DNA from: JBGQBN01 sp041494805
GTDB taxonomy: Bacteria; Acidobacteriota; Terriglobia; Terriglobales; Acidobacteriaceae
Length of the DNA: 35,795 nucleotides
Direction: 5' to 3'
Assembly: GCA_041494805.1 (NCBI GenBank)
Contig: JBGQBN010000042.1
Location: 1 to 35,795, forward strand
The translations under genes were made by a program, and so were the position numbers. A model generated the notes under the pieces. It did no database searches and had not been told where the DNA came from. It saw only the letters and a program-made list of their open reading frames with translations. This document shows, piece after piece, positions 6,982 to 14,178 of this stretch (its first letter is position 1; every line of letters starts with the position of its first letter).

Positions 6982-8532
6982 ATGAATCTCGAACAGAAGC
7001 TGGAAGAGCTGAAGAAGCGCGAACACCTGGCGGAAGACGGCGGCGGAGCGCAGCGCCGCGAACGGCAGCACAAGGAAGGCAAGATGTCGGCGCGCGAGCG
7101 CATAGAGTTTCTGCTTGACGATGGCACGTTCGAGGAGACCGACAAGCTGGTCACGCATCGCTCGACCGACTTCGGCATGGCAGAGCAGAAGTTTTACGGT
7201 GACGGCTTCATTGCCGGCTACGGGCGTATCGAGGGGCGGCTGGTATTCGTTTTTGCCCAGGATTTCACCGTGTTCGGCGGCTCACTCTCGGAGGCCAACG
7301 CGGGTAAGATCGTTAAGATCATGGACCTGGCTGCCAAAATGGGCGCGCCCGTGATTGGGTTGAATGATTCCGGCGGGGCCCGCATTCAGGAAGGCGTCAT
7401 GTCGCTGGCCGGGTATGCCGACATTTTCCTGCGCAATACTTTGTACAGCGGCGTGGTGCCGCAGATTTCGGCGATCATGGGCCCGTGCGCCGGCGGCGCA
7501 GTTTATTCGCCGGCCATCACCGATTTCATCCTCATGGTGGACAAGACTTCGTACATGTTCATCACCGGGCCGGACGTGATTAAGACCGTCACTCACGAGG
7601 AAGTCACCAAAGACCAGCTCGGCGGCGCTCATACTCACAACGAGACTTCGGGCGTGGCCCACTTCATGGCCCACGACGATGCGGAGTGCCTGTCGATGGT
7701 TCGTGAGTTGCTTAGCTTTATTCCGTCCAACAATCTGGACGATCCGCCACGCAAGGCTTGCACCGATCCTGTCGATCGCGCCGATGCCGCACTGGACAAG
7801 ATCGTTCCCGATCAATCGAACCAGCCTTACGACATCAAAGACGTGATCCACGGCGTGGTGGATGACGGCTACTTTTTCGAAGTGCAGGAGCATTACGCGA
7901 AAAACATCGTGGTGGGATTCGGGCGGTTGAACGGGCGGCCGGTGGGCATCGTGGCCAACCAGCCGGCGGTGCTGGCGGGGACGCTGGATATTAATGCGTC
8001 CATCAAGGGCGCGCGGTTTGTGCGCTTTTGCGACTGCTTCAACATTCCGCTGGTGACTTTTGAAGATGTGCCTGGATTTTTGCCGGGGACCAACCAGGAA
8101 TATGGCGGGATCATCAAGCACGGGGCCAAGCTGCTGTTTGCTTTTGCCGAGGCGACCGTGCCCAAGGTCACGGTGATTACGCGCAAGGCTTATGGCGGGG
8201 CGTATTGCGTGATGGCGTCAAAGCATATCCGCACCGACGTGAACTATGCGTGGCCGACGGCAGAAATTGCTGTCATGGGGCCGGAGGGGGCGGTGGATAT
8301 TGTTTACAAGCGGGAGTTAGAAAAGGCCTCCAACCGGGAAGAAGTGCGCCGGCAAAAGATTGAAGAGTTCCGCGAGCGGTTTGCCAATCCTTATGTGGCG
8401 GCGGACCGAGGGTTCGTGGATGCCGTCATCCAGCCGCGGGAGACGCGAAAGAAGCTGATTCAGGCGCTGGAGATGCTGGAAACCAAGCGGGATAAGAATC
8501 CGGCTAAGAAGCATGGGAATATACCGCTGTGA
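6982..8532 (+). CDS. Acyl-CoA carboxylase carboxyltransferase (beta) subunit, propionyl-CoA carboxylase type
   Basis: A 516-residue carboxyltransferase of the PccB/MmdA/AccD5 group. It moves CO2 from carboxybiotin to acyl-CoA (usually propionyl-CoA, giving methylmalonyl-CoA) in the cytoplasm, together with a biotin carboxylase/carrier subunit not encoded in this window. Seen: N-terminal ERIEFLLDDGTFEE, first crotonase-fold oxyanion segment LNDSGGARIQEG, GPCAGGAVYSPAITDF, then in the second half the acyl/biotin-side segment GNRP-like NGRPVGIVANQP, VTFEDVPGFLPGTNQEYGG, and RKAYGGAYCVM. Length is standard and all segments are intact. Methylmalonyl-CoA decarboxylase alpha subunit is an alternative, because the two families are very similar. 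The gene marks the left border of the accessory island: the next gene starts 29 bases after its stop. Confidence 0.9.
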   Translation: MNLEQKLEELKKREHLAEDGGGAQRRERQHKEGKMSARERIEFLLDDGTFEETDKLVTHRSTDFGMAEQKFYGDGFIAGYGRIEGRLVFVFAQDFTVFGGSLSEANAGKIVKIMDLAAKMGAPVIGLNDSGGARIQEGVMSLAGYADIFLRNTLYSGVVPQISAIMGPCAGGAVYSPAITDFILMVDKTSYMFITGPDVIKTVTHEEVTKDQLGGAHTHNETSGVAHFMAHDDAECLSMVRELLSFIPSNNLDDPPRKACTDPVDRADAALDKIVPDQSNQPYDIKDVIHGVVDDGYFFEVQEHYAKNIVVGFGRLNGRPVGIVANQPAVLAGTLDINASIKGARFVRFCDCFNIPLVTFEDVPGFLPGTNQEYGGIIKHGAKLLFAFAEATVPKVTVITRKAYGGAYCVMASKHIRTDVNYAWPTAEIAVMGPEGAVDIVYKRELEKASNREEVRRQKIEEFRERFANPYVAADRGFVDAVIQPRETRKKLIQALEMLETKRDKNPAKKHGNIPL

Positions 8533-8560
8533 GACCATAGCTGCTAATCTGGAGAGGAAT

Positions 8561-9800
8561 ATGGCGGATCCAGAACCGCGCGCACTTTTCGAGTTAGAAA
8601 AATCTCTTGGCTGCCGATGGGAGCATCTTCAGAACGCGGATCGCGAGGCGGCCCAAGCAACGCAAGACTTGATTCAACTTCTCGGTCGGGAAGTAGGGAA
8701 GGGCCTAAACTTTCCGCCGGAAGATGCGAATTTGGTCGTTTTTGGTTCCTTAGCACGGAAAGAATGGGTTGACTGGGTTAGTGACCTGGATTGGACGTAT
8801 CTGATAGATGGCCCAGCCCAATCTCCACATTTCAATACCTCTCAGGATATTAAGGCTGCGCTGCGTACGCAATTCCGAATTGTCGTTATGCCGAACGAAG
8901 AAGGTCAGAAGCGAAAAGAGTATCGCTTCGGCGAACCCGGCCCCACGGGCACCTTCGGTAACATGACAGCGCCAAGAAGATCGGAACCGGGGTGGTAATT
9001 GGAATCGTGGTCAAGGCGGTTCTTTTGTGACATCATAATGAAATTGCAAATAGTAAAGAGGGTTCAGCCACGAGCTAATTCACCGAATAGGTGGCCAAGA
9101 CGACACAAACAGGAACACTACACAGCGGATTCTCCTGTTGCTGGAATCCAAACCGATTGGAGCCAAGAACACGTATGGCCGAGTAGTGCGCACGAGCATC
9201 AAGAGATATCTTGAGGAAGAACCTCATCTGTTGGTAAGGGATAAGAGCCATTTTAAGGTGCCAAGGTTCCTGCTGAACGATATCGTGCGATTCTGGAGAA
9301 CGATGGCTGTTGATTTTGCCAGCAAGCAGCGTGACCGTGGAGGGGAGGGCTGGGGACTAAGAAATACAAAATTGAGGATGTCGCGAAAGCTGATCTTTGC
9401 ATCCGGGTTGTTGACATGTTTTGGTTGCTATTTGGATACAAAACTTCGAGCCAAGATTTCCACTGCGAGCCGTGATATAAATCTCGCACACTTGGAGAAC
9501 CATATTTGGGACTACGTCACTCGAACTCCGTTGGATATTCTCGCTGCAGCTGTTAGAGAGTACCAGGTTGAAAATGAAGTTGCGGCGAAGCTGTTCTCGG
9601 CTTACGACGCATTCATTGCAATGATGTCGGACAAGCAAATCAGGGAGCATCTCAAAGAGCTAAAGGCAGAGGAATCTCGAAAAGATGAGATCTTCTCAAG
9701 AGTGCAAGCCATCAGCAGGGAGTTCGAGGAAGCGTTACACAACATCTTCTTTGAGAATGAAATTCTAGCGCCACTGACTCAGAAATATGGGGTTTTCTAA
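8561..9800 (+). pseudogene. Nucleotidyltransferase-domain protein interrupted by a ~94-nt insertion
   Basis: The N-terminal half runs from ATG 8561 (GGAGAGG ribosome site at 8551-8557) to a stop at 8996. It carries the polymerase-beta-type nucleotidyltransferase signature: GSLARKEWVDWVSDLDWTYL, i.e. the G-S motif followed by D-x-D. Coding resumes at about 9057 in another frame with FSHELIHRIGGQDDTN, RILLLLESKPIG, and a helical C-terminal part to 9800 (ending LTQKYGVF). Joining the parts after GTFGNM (8963-8965) and before FSHEL (9063) gives one continuous protein of about 380 residues, so 8966-9062 holds an extra ~94 nt that breaks the frame. Alternatives: two proteins made separately (the second could start near TTG 9138), or an assembly artefact. 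The 3' end is directly joined to the next gene (TAA then ATG), implying one operon. Confidence 0.7.
8966..9062 (+). other. Frame-breaking insert inside the nucleotidyltransferase gene
   Basis: About 94 nt that the surrounding protein does not need. It is not a multiple of three, has stops in frames of both halves, and keeps one frame open with a hydrophobic reading (GTGVVIGIVVKAVLL) that ends at a stop at 9028. No convincing terminal inverted repeats or target duplication are visible. The inserted piece is AT-richer at its right end. Confidence 0.5.
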
Positions 9801-10508
9801 ATGCGGCCGTTAGGTTTTTCGACTGGTGCTCTCGCGTACGGCGATTTCCGCTCTGCGCTGAGAATTCTCGCGTCAACTAATGCAACGTCTGTCGAACTCT
9901 CTGCCCTTCGGCAATCTGAGTTAGAGCCACTCGTGTCAGCATTAGGTGATCTGCGCTTGGAGCAGTATTCGCATATATCCGTGCATCTGCCCAGTTCAGT
10001 TCAGCCGGAGTTTGAAGCGGTGATACTCAAGTTAGTTGACCGCTTCCCGCCCGAATGGCCCCTTGTCACTCATCCGAACATAATTAGCGACTGGAGTGAG
10101 TGGAAAGCTTTGGGCAATAGAGTTTGTATCGAGAACATGGACAAGCGAAAGTCGATTGGGCAGACAGCATCCGATCTTCGGCGCATTTTTGACAGACTTC
10201 CGGAAGCGACGTTCTGTTTCGATATTGGCCACGCACACCAAATAGACCCAACGATGGGTGAAGCTGTCCTGATTCTGGAGGAATTCCTAGAGAGACTCGT
10301 TCAATTGCATGTTAGCGAAGTGAATTCGGAAAGCAAGCACGACCCAATCTCGTTAGAGGCGGCCACAGCTTTTGCGATAGTCTCTACGCTAATTCCGGGA
10401 AGCGTACCGGCTATTCTAGAAAGCAGAGTTTCCCCGGATCAGGTTGTAGCGGAAATGCGCCTGGTGAACAGCCTTCTTGAAGCCTCAATGGCAACGATTG
10501 GCGATTGA
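9801..10508 (+). CDS. TIM-barrel protein, sugar phosphate isomerase/epimerase-like
   Basis: A 235-residue protein resembling the xylose-isomerase-like/AP-endonuclease-2 TIM-barrel superfamily. Seen: GFSTGALAYGDFRSAL at the start (first strand and helix), then SVELSALR, HISVHLPS, VCIENMDKRK with a metal-ligand-type Glu, ATFCFDIGHAHQ with Asp and His ligands, and LVQLHVSEVN near the end. These are the positions where this fold binds a divalent metal (Glu, Asp, His), so an active metal enzyme is plausible. Its substrate cannot be named. The ATG directly follows the TAA of the nucleotidyltransferase gene, so translation is probably coupled and the two products may act together. Base composition is lower in GC than in the flanking core genes, fitting island DNA. 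Confidence 0.65.
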   Translation: MRPLGFSTGALAYGDFRSALRILASTNATSVELSALRQSELEPLVSALGDLRLEQYSHISVHLPSSVQPEFEAVILKLVDRFPPEWPLVTHPNIISDWSEWKALGNRVCIENMDKRKSIGQTASDLRRIFDRLPEATFCFDIGHAHQIDPTMGEAVLILEEFLERLVQLHVSEVNSESKHDPISLEAATAFAIVSTLIPGSVPAILESRVSPDQVVAEMRLVNSLLEASMATIGD

Positions 10509-10668
10509 GGAGCTGATTTGTTTCTTCTACTCCCGAAATCTTGTTCCTGACTGGGCTGCATTCCACATCACCGCTCTGGCGCGGTTTCCGATCTTGGGAG
10601 AGTTGGGGAGGCGTAGAGCTAACCACTTGCAGCTGCCAAAAAATAAGAGTCCCGAGGTGATGTTGAGC
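10509..10668. other. Non-coding scar region in the island
   Basis: Between the TIM-barrel gene and the truncated toxin stub I see no supported gene. A plus-strand frame is open here (to 10713) but overlaps the gene before it, lacks a ribosome site and shows no domain pattern. The segment probably marks the join where the toxin gene lost its remainder. Confidence 0.4.
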
Positions 10669-10764
10669 TCATTCGTCTCGGCCATAGCTCGCGTTAGACC
10701 CTTGCTGACCTGACCTCGCTGCTTCCCTTGCGGCCTCGGGAGTGAAGATGACGCGGTAAGTCAT
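10669..10764 (-). pseudogene. Truncated ParE/RelE-type toxin (N-terminal stub)
   Basis: Immediately after the antitoxin stop codon (10767-10765) an ATG at 10764 opens a 31-codon frame starting MTYRVIFTPEAAREAAR. This is the typical first strand and helix of ParE/RelE-superfamily mRNA interferase or gyrase-toxin proteins. The sequence then loses all similarity (SGQQGSNASYGRDE) and stops at 10671-10669. Full toxins have about 85-100 residues, so roughly 80 percent is missing. The stop-to-start abutment with the antitoxin is the standard arrangement of such operons. The stub cannot be an active toxin. Confidence 0.6.
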
Positions 10765-10989
10765 CTACCCGGTCGAGTCTTCCTGTTCCAGTTCGTCAAA
10801 AACTTCATCCGCCAGCCGTCCCGCGCCTTTGCTGGCTTGGGCAAGACCTCGGCGAATGCTGGCCACGGCGTCGAGGAGCACGGCCTCGGCTTTGCCGTTT
10901 ACCGCGAGCACCAGCGGACGCCCGGTTTTCTTCATGTGTTTCATCAGGCCGGAAGAGTTGTGCTTGAGCGTGGTCCGCGAATGACTCAT
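10765..10989 (-). CDS. Phd/YefM-like antitoxin, orphaned
   Basis: A 74-residue protein with the Phd/YefM-type layout: an N-terminal DNA-binding part (LKHNSSGLMKHMKKTGRPLVLAVNGKAEAVLLDA, where the strand PLVLAVNGKAEAVL is the family hallmark) and an acidic C-terminal tail (ADEVFDELEQED) that in this family wraps the toxin. In known systems the protein neutralises a ParE/RelE-type toxin and represses its own promoter. The partner toxin downstream survives only as a stub, so this copy is an orphan; such orphans can still act as repressors or protect against related toxins. A good ribosome site is not visible before ATG 10989. It lies 88 bases after the DUF2442 gene on the same strand. Confidence 0.75.
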   Translation of the reverse strand: MSHSRTTLKHNSSGLMKHMKKTGRPLVLAVNGKAEAVLLDAVASIRRGLAQASKGAGRLADEVFDELEQEDSTG

Positions 10990-11077
10990 TTCAGCATCTT
11001 ATTTGATGCTACGGTTTTGACCAAGCAACAGGAGAATGAGAATTATGAAGAACGCATGTACCAACCCGTAAGATCGG

Positions 11078-11491
11078 CTACTTCGCGATTGCTTTCCTGG
11101 GTCTGCCACCGAGCCGTCCATTTGCCCTGGAAGCAGTCTTCTTAGCCCTACTCCTGGATTGACCGCCGATTTGTCCGAGTCTGGCCGCCATCCATTCCTT
11201 TGAGCCAAGGAACCCGTCCAAGAGGCCGGGCACGTAGAAGTCAGCATCCAACTTTGGAAAATGAATCCCGAAGCCCGACGGACTGATCTCGATTTCTTCA
11301 AGCTGGAATGGCTTGGCATTCTCCAATCCTTGCGCATCGCGTGGTGAGAAACTCACAATCAGCTTTGAACTGAGGTGAATCACGATGTGCCCGCTCTTGT
11401 GGTCGTACTGAGCCGAGACGATCTTCGGGACAGCTGCCCCCAGTTGCTTGGCACGCTGGTTTGCCAGTTCGAAGCTGTCATGCAATACCAT
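11078..11491 (-). CDS. DUF2442 domain protein with basic C-terminal tail
   Basis: A 137-residue protein. Residues about 20-95 match the DUF2442 pattern: a strand pair around YDHKSGHIVIHLSSKLIVSF, and the end LDADFYVPGLLDGFLG, which is the usual terminal motif of that family. The tail (about 105-137) is rich in Arg, Lys and Gly (SRSRAKKTASRANGRLGGRPRKA) and is a likely nucleic-acid-binding extension. A clear GGAGG (11502-11498) sits 6 bases before ATG 11491, and the start overlaps the end of the DUF4160 gene by 14 bp, so expression is coupled. DUF2442 and DUF4160 genes are often neighbours and are suspected toxin-antitoxin partners, with DUF2442 the probable antitoxin; this role is not proven here. 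Confidence 0.75.
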   Translation of the reverse strand: MVLHDSFELANQRAKQLGAAVPKIVSAQYDHKSGHIVIHLSSKLIVSFSPRDAQGLENAKPFQLEEIEISPSGFGIHFPKLDADFYVPGLLDGFLGSKEWMAARLGQIGGQSRSRAKKTASRANGRLGGRPRKAIAK

Positions 11492-11726
11492 GAATTTCCT
11501 CCCATGCCTGGCCCAGATTTTCCATGTGCGTCGTCAACTCGGCTTGGATGCGCACGATTTCCCTCCGCGAGAAGCCGTAGTTTTCCCGAAGGTCCACCGG
11601 TCCCGCTGGACCATTCAAGTTGAATACTGCTTCACAACCCCTTCCGATCACATGGACGTGGGCCGGGCGGTGATCGTTCGGATAGATCACCACGCGCAGT
11701 CCATGAAATCTGAGGACTGTTGGCAC
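11478..11726 (-). CDS. DUF4160 domain protein (candidate toxin partner)
   Basis: An 82-residue protein matching the whole DUF4160 pattern: MPTVLRFHGLRVVIYPNDH, then RPAHVHVIGRGCEAVFNLNG with the H-x-H motif, then a C-terminal helix FSRREIVRIQAELTTHMENLGQAWEEIHG. The start codon is GTG at 11726. An extended -10 (TGGTAGAAT, 11741-11733) ends 6 bases before the GTG, so a leaderless transcript is likely. Its 3' end overlaps the DUF2442 start by 14 bp. Small size, two-gene overlap and position next to a decayed toxin-antitoxin operon favour a toxin-antitoxin role, but the molecular activity of DUF4160 is not established. Confidence 0.75.
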   Translation of the reverse strand: MPTVLRFHGLRVVIYPNDHRPAHVHVIGRGCEAVFNLNGPAGPVDLRENYGFSRREIVRIQAELTTHMENLGQAWEEIHGIA

Positions 11727-11732
11727 AGTTTG

Positions 11733-11741
11733 ATTCTACCA
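11733..11741 (-). promoter_or_regulatory. Extended -10 promoter of the DUF4160/DUF2442 operon
   Basis: On the minus strand TGGTAGAAT matches the extended -10 pattern TGnTATAAT with one mismatch. It ends 6 bases before the GTG start at 11726. No good -35 is seen, which extended -10 promoters do not require. Confidence 0.4.
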
Positions 11742-11833
11742 TAATCCTAAGCGGTTAGGTTAGCCCTCCAAAGAATCATGGAAATATATTGCTGTCGGAC
11801 GTGACCACGATGAGCGAGTCCCTCCCCAAGTAC

Positions 11834-11862
11834 TTGGGAAGCGATACTTCCGCAGCTACTAT
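11834..11862 (+). promoter_or_regulatory. Candidate promoter of tcmP
   Basis: TTGGGA (11834-11839), a 17-bp spacer, and TACTAT (11857-11862). Each hexamer matches the sigma-70 consensus at 4 of 6 positions. The predicted transcript would begin near 11869, leaving a short leader that contains AGGA (11875-11878) 8 bases before GTG 11887. Confidence 0.35.
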
Positions 11863-11886
11863 GATGACACTCATAGGATCTTGGGT

Positions 11887-12738
11887 GTGAACGTGCCGGA
11901 CGACAACACCGTCAACGTCGAAGCCGACGGCCTACCCTGTAACGACGTAGGGCTATGGACCGAAGCGAAGCACAGGTTGGTCGCATACTATGCGGCTCTG
12001 TTTTCAGCTGGGATGAAGGACAAATGGGGAAAACGAATCTACATCGAGTTGTACGCCGGGGCCGGCTACAGCCGGATTCGCGATACGGAGAGAGTCATCG
12101 CAGGATCTCCTATTCAGGCGCTCAAACTTAGAGTCCCGTTTGATAGGTACATATTCTGCGAACAGGATCCCAAGAAACTGGAAGCGCTGCGCGTCCGTGC
12201 AAGGTTTCACGCTCCTTCAGCGGAGGTCACTTTCATTGCGGGAGAATGCGACGCTAATGTTGATAAGATCTCTGCAGCTATTCCCCAATATTCGAAAAAC
12301 CATAAAGTCCTTAGTCTCTGCTTCGTCGACCCCAATGACATCGGTATTAGGTTCGCCACGCTCCAGACCCTCGCGCGGAAATATGTCGATTTTATTGTGT
12401 TGCTAGCGTTGTACATGGACGCACTCCGCGCCGAACAGCACTACATCAAAAACCCTTCAAAGATCAATCAGTTGCTTGGAACGTCGTCTTGGCACGGTCG
12501 CTGGACGACCGCAAAACAGACGGGTGCAGAATTCCCGCGCTTCCTAGCTGAGGAGTTCGCCGCCAGCATGGCGACGATGAAATATATTCCTCCACCGTTC
12601 TATTCCATGCGTAAAGTCTTTTTTTACGAAAAAAACTTCCCGCTCTATGCGGTCGGGTTGTTTTCACGTCACCCGCTTGCCTACACGCTTTGGGATAAGG
12701 CGCTCAAGGGCAGCGACGATCAACTCGGCTTATTCTAA
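11887..12738 (+). CDS. tcmP: Three-Cys-motif partner protein TcmP
   Basis: A 283-residue protein of the TcmP family, defined by its habit of sitting next to a three-Cys-motif protein, as here. Seen: LWTEAKHRLVAYYAALFSAGM, then KRIYIELYAGAGYSRI, a Rossmann-type nucleotide- or SAM-binding-like strand and glycine loop, AGSPIQAL, FCEQDPKKLEAL (end of the second strand, acidic), and LCFVDPNDIGIRFATLQTL, which occupies the place of the motif IV loop of methyltransferases. The chemistry is unproven; a methyltransferase-related role on nucleic acid or its partner is plausible. GTG 11887 is preferred because AGGA lies 8 bases before it; TTG 11881 and GTG 11893 are alternatives. The frame is open upstream to 11764 but has no ATG, GTG or TTG there. 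The partner gene begins 6 bases after the stop. Confidence 0.85.
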   Translation: MNVPDDNTVNVEADGLPCNDVGLWTEAKHRLVAYYAALFSAGMKDKWGKRIYIELYAGAGYSRIRDTERVIAGSPIQALKLRVPFDRYIFCEQDPKKLEALRVRARFHAPSAEVTFIAGECDANVDKISAAIPQYSKNHKVLSLCFVDPNDIGIRFATLQTLARKYVDFIVLLALYMDALRAEQHYIKNPSKINQLLGTSSWHGRWTTAKQTGAEFPRFLAEEFAASMATMKYIPPPFYSMRKVFFYEKNFPLYAVGLFSRHPLAYTLWDKALKGSDDQLGLF

Positions 12739-12743
12739 AGATT

Positions 12744-13574
12744 ATGTCCCTCAATTCTCACATCGAATGGACCGACGCGACGTGGAACCCGGTCCGCGGC
12801 TGTACCAAAATCAGCCCTGGCTGCAAGCACTGCTACGCCGAAACCTTCGCTGAGCGCTTTCGCGGAGTCAAAGGCCATCCCTACGAACAGGGATTTGACC
12901 TGCGCCTGGTGCCGGAGAAACTAACCGAGCCTTTTGCATGGCGCTCGCCCAAGCTGGTTTTTGTTAATTCGATGAGCGACTTGTTCCAGACAGGTGTGCC
13001 GGATGACTACACCGAAGCTGTTTCGCGAGTCATGGTTGCGGCGAACTGGCATACCTATCAGGTACTCACAAAACGATCTGAGAGATTGCGTGAATTGCTA
13101 ACCGGCAAGTTGCGATTCGCTGCCGAGCGGGAAAACATCTGGTGGGGCGTCAGCGTGGAAGATCGGAAGTATGGCTTGCCCCGGATTGAAGACCTGCGGA
13201 AAGCTCCGGCGGCTGTTCGCTTCCTGTCCGTGGAGCCGCTCCTGGAAGATCTGGGTGAGGTCGATCTTTCGGGGATCAGTTGGGTCATCGTCGGCGGGGA
13301 AAGTGGGCCGGGGGCGCGTCCGATGAGGAAGGAATGGGTGGTCTCGGTTCGTGATCAGTGTCGTCAGTATCGAGTGCCCTTCTTTTTCAAGCAGTGGGGG
13401 GGCGTGAGGAAGACCAAGAATGGGAGAGAGTTGGATGGCCGGACTTATGATGAATATCCGCGGCGGGTTGCTGCGTCAGTCCCTGACCGAACGAGCTGCG
13501 CGGCCTTTGCTGAGGCCATTTTGAAGACGTTTCGGGGGATGGTCCTAGGGCCGTTCGTGCAGGTTACGGCCTAG
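12744..13574 (+). CDS. DUF5131 (phage Gp37/Gp68-like) three-Cys-motif protein
   Basis: A 276-residue protein of the phage Gp37/Gp68 family. The N-terminus has IEWTDATWNPVRGCTKISPG and then CKHCYAE, giving Cys20-x6-Cys27-x2-Cys30, a cluster resembling but longer than the CxxxCxxC of radical-SAM enzymes and suited to hold an iron-sulfur cluster. Further blocks: VFVNSMSDLFQTGVP, TYQVLTKRSERL, WWGVSVEDRKYGLPRI, RFLSVEPLLEDLG, WVIVGGESGPGARPM and VPFFFKQWGG, the complete family order. Known family members are phage-borne and chromosomal; their reaction is unknown. It starts 6 bases after tcmP, without its own clear ribosome site, so it is probably translated by coupling. The pair is presumably one functional unit. 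Confidence 0.88.
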   Translation: MSLNSHIEWTDATWNPVRGCTKISPGCKHCYAETFAERFRGVKGHPYEQGFDLRLVPEKLTEPFAWRSPKLVFVNSMSDLFQTGVPDDYTEAVSRVMVAANWHTYQVLTKRSERLRELLTGKLRFAAERENIWWGVSVEDRKYGLPRIEDLRKAPAAVRFLSVEPLLEDLGEVDLSGISWVIVGGESGPGARPMRKEWVVSVRDQCRQYRVPFFFKQWGGVRKTKNGRELDGRTYDEYPRRVAASVPDRTSCAAFAEAILKTFRGMVLGPFVQVTA

Positions 13575-13761
13575 CCCGGATGATGCTGAGAGCCGACTCC
13601 GGAGTTTTCCTGTCCGCGCTGCCTCGGCGCCACCTCAGTGGCTAAAGCCTGATCATAGGAAACGCTTGCGGCACGGCTCGAAGTGGCTGCGGAAAAATGC
13701 CGCAGCGGGATAAAACAGCGCACCGCAGCGGCTAAAGCCGAACCTGTTTTCAGCGACTTAC

Positions 13762-13783
13762 GGCACGACTCGAAAGTCGTGCC
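13762..13783. repeat. Perfect 9-bp hairpin with CGAA loop
   Basis: GGCACGACT (13762-13770), loop CGAA, AGTCGTGCC (13775-13783). Part of the arm recurs at 13827-13836 (aagtcgtgcc) and at 13857-13864 (gtcgtgcc). The layout is like the hairpin at 17833-17853, which also has GAA in its loop. Confidence 0.7.
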
Positions 13784-14092
13784 CTTCCCAAAACCCATCC
13801 GGATCGACGTTTTTCCGCAGCCTGTGGAAGTCGTGCCCTCCCTATTTGGTCTAGGAGTCGTGCCCCCGGGTAGTGTCTCAAGCGTGTACAAGACGCTACC
13901 TGCCCCCGAATTGCGCGGGAAGCGCTGCGCAACCCAAAGACTGCCGAGCTGCGCTCGGCCAGGGCGGACGAGGGCGTCCGCCCCTACGGCGATCGGGTTA
14001 AGGTTGGAGTTTTCTCCGGTCACTCGAGAACGTCGTGAGAACGCCTCTCCGGGTTCATCTTGCTCTACGCGTACAAGGGGTCCTTCGGCTGC

Positions 14093-14119
14093 GTTGTCGT
14101 TCGCTTTGCGAACGACAAC
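14093..14119. repeat. Perfect 12-bp hairpin with 3-nt loop
   Basis: GTTGTCGTTCGC (14093-14104), loop TTT, GCGAACGACAAC (14108-14119). No U-tract follows, so an intrinsic terminator is not indicated. It is embedded in a wider repeat ending ctcaggatgacag. Confidence 0.7.
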
Positions 14120-14178
14120 TTCGCTCAGGATGACAGTTTTAGTATGTGGCACAAACGGCACCCCCTTACTTGAGTTTC

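Noticed and set aside
10477..10713. Plus-strand frame of 78 codons after the TIM-barrel gene
   Set aside because: Overlaps the end of the TIM-barrel gene, has no ribosome site and crosses the toxin breakpoint; judged spurious.
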